Below, in pieces: positions 60,604 through 64,000 of a stretch of DNA of 64,000 nt. The stretch lies in assembly GCF_001375595.1 (NCBI RefSeq), contig NZ_CVJQ01000002.1, positions 205,166 to 269,165 of the forward strand. Direction: 5' to 3'. The notes below the pieces were generated by a model. It worked only from the letters and a program-made list of their open reading frames with translations, had not been told where the DNA came from and did not search any database. This DNA is from Phenylobacterium immobile (ATCC 35973) (GTDB lineage Bacteria; Pseudomonadota; Alphaproteobacteria; Caulobacterales; Caulobacteraceae). Both the position numbers and the translations under genes were made by a program. Within the stretch, counting starts at the first letter, position 1, and the number at the start of each line of letters is the position of its first letter.

Positions 60604-61580
60604 GCGACCCTGATCCCAGCGCCATCGGCCCCATCGCCATCGGTCGACGCGTACTGGCCGCTGAGGCCGCCGCGCTCCAGGCCCAGGCCGACCAACTGGG
60701 TGAGAGCTTCGCCCGCGCCGTCGAGACTCTGGCCGTCGCCAAAGGCCGCATCGTTGTCACCGGCGTCGGCAAGTCCGGCCACGTCGGCCGCAAGATCGCC
60801 GCCACCTTCGCGTCCACCGGCGCGCCAGCCGTCTTCGTCCATGCCGCCGAGGCCAGCCACGGCGACCTGGGCATGATCGGCGCTGACGACGTCATCATCG
60901 CCCTTTCCAAATCGGGCGCCGTCGCCGAGCTGGCGGACGTGATCGCCTACGCCACCCGATTCCGCATTCCTCTGATCGCCCTCACCGCTGAGCCAGACAG
61001 CACGCTTGGGCGCGCCGCCGACGTGGTCCTCCAGCTGGCCGCCGCCGCCGAGGCGACCGACGCGGTCTCCGCGCCCACCACGTCCACCACGCTGCAGATC
61101 GCGCTCGGCGACGCCCTCGCCGTGGCCCTCTTGGAACGCCGTGGCTTTGCGCCCGAGGATTTCCGCGTCCTCCACCCCGGCGGCAAGCTGGGCGCCATGC
61201 TGCGCAGCGTCGGCGACCTCATGCACGGCGGCGAGGAGACTCCGTTGGTCGGCCTGGATACGCCCATGGACAGGGCGTTGCTTGTCATGACCGAACGCCG
61301 CTGGGGCGTCCTGGGCGTCGTCGACGGCGAGGGCCGCCTGGTCGGCGCCATCACAGACGGCGACCTGCGCCGCCACATCGACGGCCTCATGACCCACACC
61401 GCCGCAGAGGTCATGACGCCTGGCCCCAAGAAGACCGTGCCGCCGACGCTGCTGGCCTCCGAGGCCCTGGCCCTGATGAGCGATCCGGCGCCGGCGGTCA
61501 CAGTGCTGTTCGTCGTCGAGGCCGGCCGGCCCGTCGGCATCCTCCATGTCCACGACCTGCTCCGCGCCGGCGTGATGTAG
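60600..61580 (+). CDS. kdsD: D-arabinose-5-phosphate isomerase, KpsF/GutQ family
   Basis: A 326-residue isomerase that turns ribulose 5-phosphate into arabinose 5-phosphate for Kdo synthesis in LPS. The SIS domain has T-G-V-G-K-S-G-H and A-A-E-A-S-H-G-D-L; L-H-P-G-G-K-L-G links to a CBS pair (about 205-326). Followed by the phosphomannomutase gene after 15 bp. Confidence 0.95.
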   Translation: MSDPDPSAIGPIAIGRRVLAAEAAALQAQADQLGESFARAVETLAVAKGRIVVTGVGKSGHVGRKIAATFASTGAPAVFVHAAEASHGDLGMIGADDVIIALSKSGAVAELADVIAYATRFRIPLIALTAEPDSTLGRAADVVLQLAAAAEATDAVSAPTTSTTLQIALGDALAVALLERRGFAPEDFRVLHPGGKLGAMLRSVGDLMHGGEETPLVGLDTPMDRALLVMTERRWGVLGVVDGEGRLVGAITDGDLRRHIDGLMTHTAAEVMTPGPKKTVPPTLLASEALALMSDPAPAVTVLFVVEAGRPVGILHVHDLLRAGVM

Positions 61581-61595
61581 CCATAAGGGCCCTGA

Positions 61596-63098
61596 ATGCT
61601 CGGCAAGCCGCGCGACGACCTTTCGCCCAACAGCTTCGACTACGAGATCTGGCCTCTGGTGAAGGCGACCGGCTTTCGCGAATATGACGCGCGCTGGATC
61701 TTCGGGCCCGAAATCAACTTGCTGGGCGTCCAGGCCCTGGGCCTCGGGCTCGGAACCTACATCCATCAGTTGGGGCTCAGGCGCATCGTCGTCGGCCATG
61801 ACTTCCGCAGCTATTCGCTCTCGATCAAACAGGCCCTGACGCTCGGCCTCGTATCCGCCGGGTGCGAGGTGATCGACATCGGTCTCGCCACTTCGCCGAT
61901 GGCCTATTTCGCGCAGTTCGATCTGGATGCGCCGGCTGTCGCCATGGTCACGGCCAGCCACAACGAGAACGGCTGGACCGGCGTGAAGATGGGCGCCGCT
62001 CGCCCGCTGACCTTCGGCCCCGAGGAGATGGCCCGTCTCAAGGCCATCGTCCTCGACGGGGCCTGGACGCCGCGACCCGGCGGCACGGTGGCCCACGTCG
62101 GCGGCGTGCGCGAACGCTACATCGCCGAGGCTTCCGATCACGTCCGCCTGACCCGTCCTCTCAAGGTGGTCTGCGCCTGCGGCAATGGCACGGCGGCGGC
62201 CTTTGCGCCCGAGGCCCTGCGTCGGATGGGCGTCGAGGTGGTCTATGAGATGGACTGCGAGCTCGACTGGAGCTTCCCGCGCTACAATCCGAACCCCGAA
62301 GACACCGTGATGCTGCACGCCATGGCTGAGGCCGTGCGCGAACACGGCGCGGACCTGGCGCTTGGTTTTGACGGCGACGGCGACCGCTGCGGCGTGGTCG
62401 ACGACGAGGGCGAGGAGATCTTCGCCGACAAGATCGGCCTGATGCTTGCCCGCGACCTCGCACGCCTGCACCCCAATGCGACCTTTGTGGTCGATGTGAA
62501 GTCCACCGGCCTCTTCGCCACCGACCGGGTGCTGAAGGACCACGGGGCGAACACCGTCTACTGGAAGACCGGCCACTCCTACATCAAGCGCAAGACCGCC
62601 GAGCTCGGCGCGCTGGCCGGCTTCGAGAAATCCGGCCATTTCTTCTTCAACCCGCCGATCGGCCGCGGCTATGACGATGGGCTGGTGGCCGCCGCCGCGA
62701 TCCTGTCGATGCTGGACCGCAATCCATCGCGCAAGCTCTCGGACCTGAAGCGCGCCCTGCCCGTGGCCTTCACCTCGCTCACCATGAGCCCGCGCTGCGC
62801 CGACGAGCTGAAGTACGGCGTGGCCGAGCGAATCGTCGCCGAATACCAGGCGCTCGCCCAGGCCGGCGGCAGCCTCCTGGGACGGCGAATCGTCGAGGTG
62901 ATCACGGTGAACGGCGTCCGCGTCGCCCTGGAGGACGGCTCCTGGGTGCTGGTGCGGCCGTCCTCGAACAAGCCTGAACTGGTGGTCGTGGTCGAGAGCC
63001 TGCGGAGCGAGGACGACATGCGCGCCCTCTTCCGCGAGGAAGTTCGCCCAAGACTTGCGCGCTATCCGGAGATCGGCGCCTACAACCAGGAAATTTAG
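61596..63098 (+). CDS. Phosphomannomutase/phosphoglucomutase
   Basis: A 500-residue alpha-D-phosphohexomutase. The phosphoserine loop is T-A-S-H-N-E-N-G-W, the metal loop D-G-D-G-D-R-C, with the sugar loop F-E-K-S-G-H and the phosphate loop R-P-S-S-N-K-P-E. It interconverts hexose 6- and 1-phosphates for sugar nucleotides used by the next gene and by envelope polysaccharides. Confidence 0.95.
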   Translation: MLGKPRDDLSPNSFDYEIWPLVKATGFREYDARWIFGPEINLLGVQALGLGLGTYIHQLGLRRIVVGHDFRSYSLSIKQALTLGLVSAGCEVIDIGLATSPMAYFAQFDLDAPAVAMVTASHNENGWTGVKMGAARPLTFGPEEMARLKAIVLDGAWTPRPGGTVAHVGGVRERYIAEASDHVRLTRPLKVVCACGNGTAAAFAPEALRRMGVEVVYEMDCELDWSFPRYNPNPEDTVMLHAMAEAVREHGADLALGFDGDGDRCGVVDDEGEEIFADKIGLMLARDLARLHPNATFVVDVKSTGLFATDRVLKDHGANTVYWKTGHSYIKRKTAELGALAGFEKSGHFFFNPPIGRGYDDGLVAAAAILSMLDRNPSRKLSDLKRALPVAFTSLTMSPRCADELKYGVAERIVAEYQALAQAGGSLLGRRIVEVITVNGVRVALEDGSWVLVRPSSNKPELVVVVESLRSEDDMRALFREEVRPRLARYPEIGAYNQEI

Positions 63099-63194
63099 TC
63101 ATATCACACGGGTAGACGACCAAGGTTCGGCCTTGGCGCCCACGGCGCCGCGTGATGAAAGCCGGCGAATTCTGACCGATCGAGGGGAATATCT

Positions 63195-64000
63195 ATGCGC
63201 GTTGCGATGATTGGCACGGGCTACGTTGGTCTGGTGAGCGGGGCTTGCTTCGCTGATTTTGGTCACGTGGTGACCTGCATCGACAAGGACGAGAGCAAGA
63301 TCGCGCGCCTGAAGGAGGGCGGCATCCCGATCTATGAGCCGGGCCTGGACCTTTTGGTGGCGACCAACGTCAAGGAAGGCCGGCTGTTCTTCACCACCGA
63401 GGCTGAGCAAGCCGTGCGTGAGGCCGATGCGGTGTTCATCGCCGTCGGCACGCCCTCGCGTCGCGGCGACGGCCATGCGGACCTGTCCTACGTCTACGCC
63501 GCCGCCGAGGAAGTGGCGGGCTACGTCGACGGCTTCACCGTGGTGGTCACCAAGTCCACCGTGCCCGTGGGCACCGGCGACGAGATCGAGGCGATCTTCA
63601 AGCGCGTGCGGCCCGACGCCGACGTGGCGGTGATCTCCAACCCCGAGTTCCTGCGCGAAGGCGCCGCCATCGAGGACTTCAAGCGTCCCGACCGCGTGGT
63701 CGTCGGCACCACCGATGAGCGCGCGCAAGGCGTGATGCGCGAGCTCTATCGCCCGCTCTATCTGAACGAGACGCCGATCGTCTTCACCGCGCGGCGCACA
63801 TCCGAGCTGATCAAGTATGCGGCCAACGCCTATCTCGCCATGAAGATCACCTTTATCAACGAGATGGCCGACCTCTGCGAAGCCGTCGACGCCGACGTCC
63901 AGCAGGTCGCCCGCGGCATCGGCCTGGATGGCCGCATCGGCGGCAAGTTCCTGAACGCCGGCCCCGGCTACGGCGGCTCGTGCTTCCCCAAGGATACGCT
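63195..64000 (+). CDS. UDP-glucose 6-dehydrogenase (truncated by window end)
   Basis: 268 residues are visible of an enzyme usually about 435 long. It starts at ATG 63195 with GAGGGGA upstream. The NAD loop is I-G-T-G-Y-V-G-L-V-S-G; V-G-T-P, S-T-V-P-V-G-T-G, N-P-E-F-L-R-E-G and the catalytic cysteine in G-G-S-C-F-P-K-D are in place. It oxidises UDP-glucose to UDP-glucuronate. GDP-mannose dehydrogenase is a less likely alternative. The 96-bp gap before it carries CCAAGG-TTCGG-CCTTGG and GGCGCC-CAC-GGCGCC dyads. Confidence 0.93.
   Translation, partial: MRVAMIGTGYVGLVSGACFADFGHVVTCIDKDESKIARLKEGGIPIYEPGLDLLVATNVKEGRLFFTTEAEQAVREADAVFIAVGTPSRRGDGHADLSYVYAAAEEVAGYVDGFTVVVTKSTVPVGTGDEIEAIFKRVRPDADVAVISNPEFLREGAAIEDFKRPDRVVVGTTDERAQGVMRELYRPLYLNETPIVFTARRTSELIKYAANAYLAMKITFINEMADLCEAVDADVQQVARGIGLDGRIGGKFLNAGPGYGGSCFPKDT

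Noticed and set aside
60372..62639. 755-codon minus-strand frame across kdsD and the phosphomannomutase
   Set aside because: It overlaps two clear enzymes on the other strand and has no recognisable motif or start signal; a frame shadow of high-GC coding sequence.
63099..63194. Terminator before the UDP-glucose dehydrogenase gene
   Set aside because: The CCAAGG and GGCGCC dyads have no T-run and are short; noted with the gene but not called as a terminator.

Overview
The window is 64 kb of GC-rich, gene-dense DNA with the gene content and local gene orders of an alphaproteobacterium of the Caulobacterales, most like Phenylobacterium or Caulobacter (inferred from protein families, the DUF1285-NUDIX-CCA enzyme and thrB-rnhA pairs, petABC, and frequent GTG/TTG starts; no rRNA marker is present). 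Almost all of it is chromosomal housekeeping sequence. I see no insertion sequence, phage, integrase or CRISPR array.

Region 1 (1-7.0 kb) is the accessory part. It holds an aromatic-ring-hydroxylase-type locus: a window-truncated Rieske large subunit with an altered cluster-binding motif, a rhodanese-like protein without the catalytic cysteine, a MarR regulator, a small (beta) hydroxylase subunit, an unrecognised protein, a GlcG/HbpS-like protein and two tandem near-duplicate GPH-type MFS symporters. Three short dyads of the form TTGC-N4-GCAA (one copy TTGA) lie upstream of the rhodanese, MarR and beta-subunit genes, and the same half-sites form a hairpin in front of the glcG-like gene, whose ribosome-binding site is itself inside a second hairpin. 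This is the best candidate for an undescribed regulated system here.

Region 2 (7-29.5 kb): tRNA-Leu(CAA), an ExoD-like protein, FeoAB iron uptake, a MarR regulator, an aldo/keto reductase with a periplasmic isoaspartyl peptidase, DedA/YqaA, DsbB, Coq7, an HNH nuclease, a TetR regulator with GluQ-RS, SelO, NhaA, a pteridine-reductase-like SDR with FolB, IlvE, an OmpR/EnvZ-type two-component pair, a frameshifted TonB-dependent receptor, ProC, a YbjN protein and UbiK. Two 30-residue membrane microproteins (16005-16097 minus, 20439-20531 plus) sit among them.

Region 3 (29.5-43.4 kb): Lgt-MidA-PgeF-Prs, a divergent pair of GT4 glycosyltransferases flanked by an LptF/G-type permease and a membrane protein (a likely glycolipid or envelope-glycan locus), a lipoprotein, YnfA, RplY-Pth-YchF, a dienelactone hydrolase and a secreted single-DTG protease-like protein.

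Region 4 (43.4-64 kb): the cytochrome bc1 operon petABC, divergent TrmL-HemF, DUF1285-NUDIX-CCA polymerase, GNAT, MFS and MarR genes, RnhA-ThrB, an LpxL-type acyltransferase, a HisN-like phosphatase, SCP2 with an alpha/beta hydrolase carrying a histone-H1-like tail, an Hsp20 gene with a heat-shock promoter and ROSE-like thermometer, a RibD-like deaminase with GpmA, and sugar-nucleotide genes (KdsD, phosphomannomutase, UDP-glucose dehydrogenase cut by the window end) for LPS and capsule precursors.
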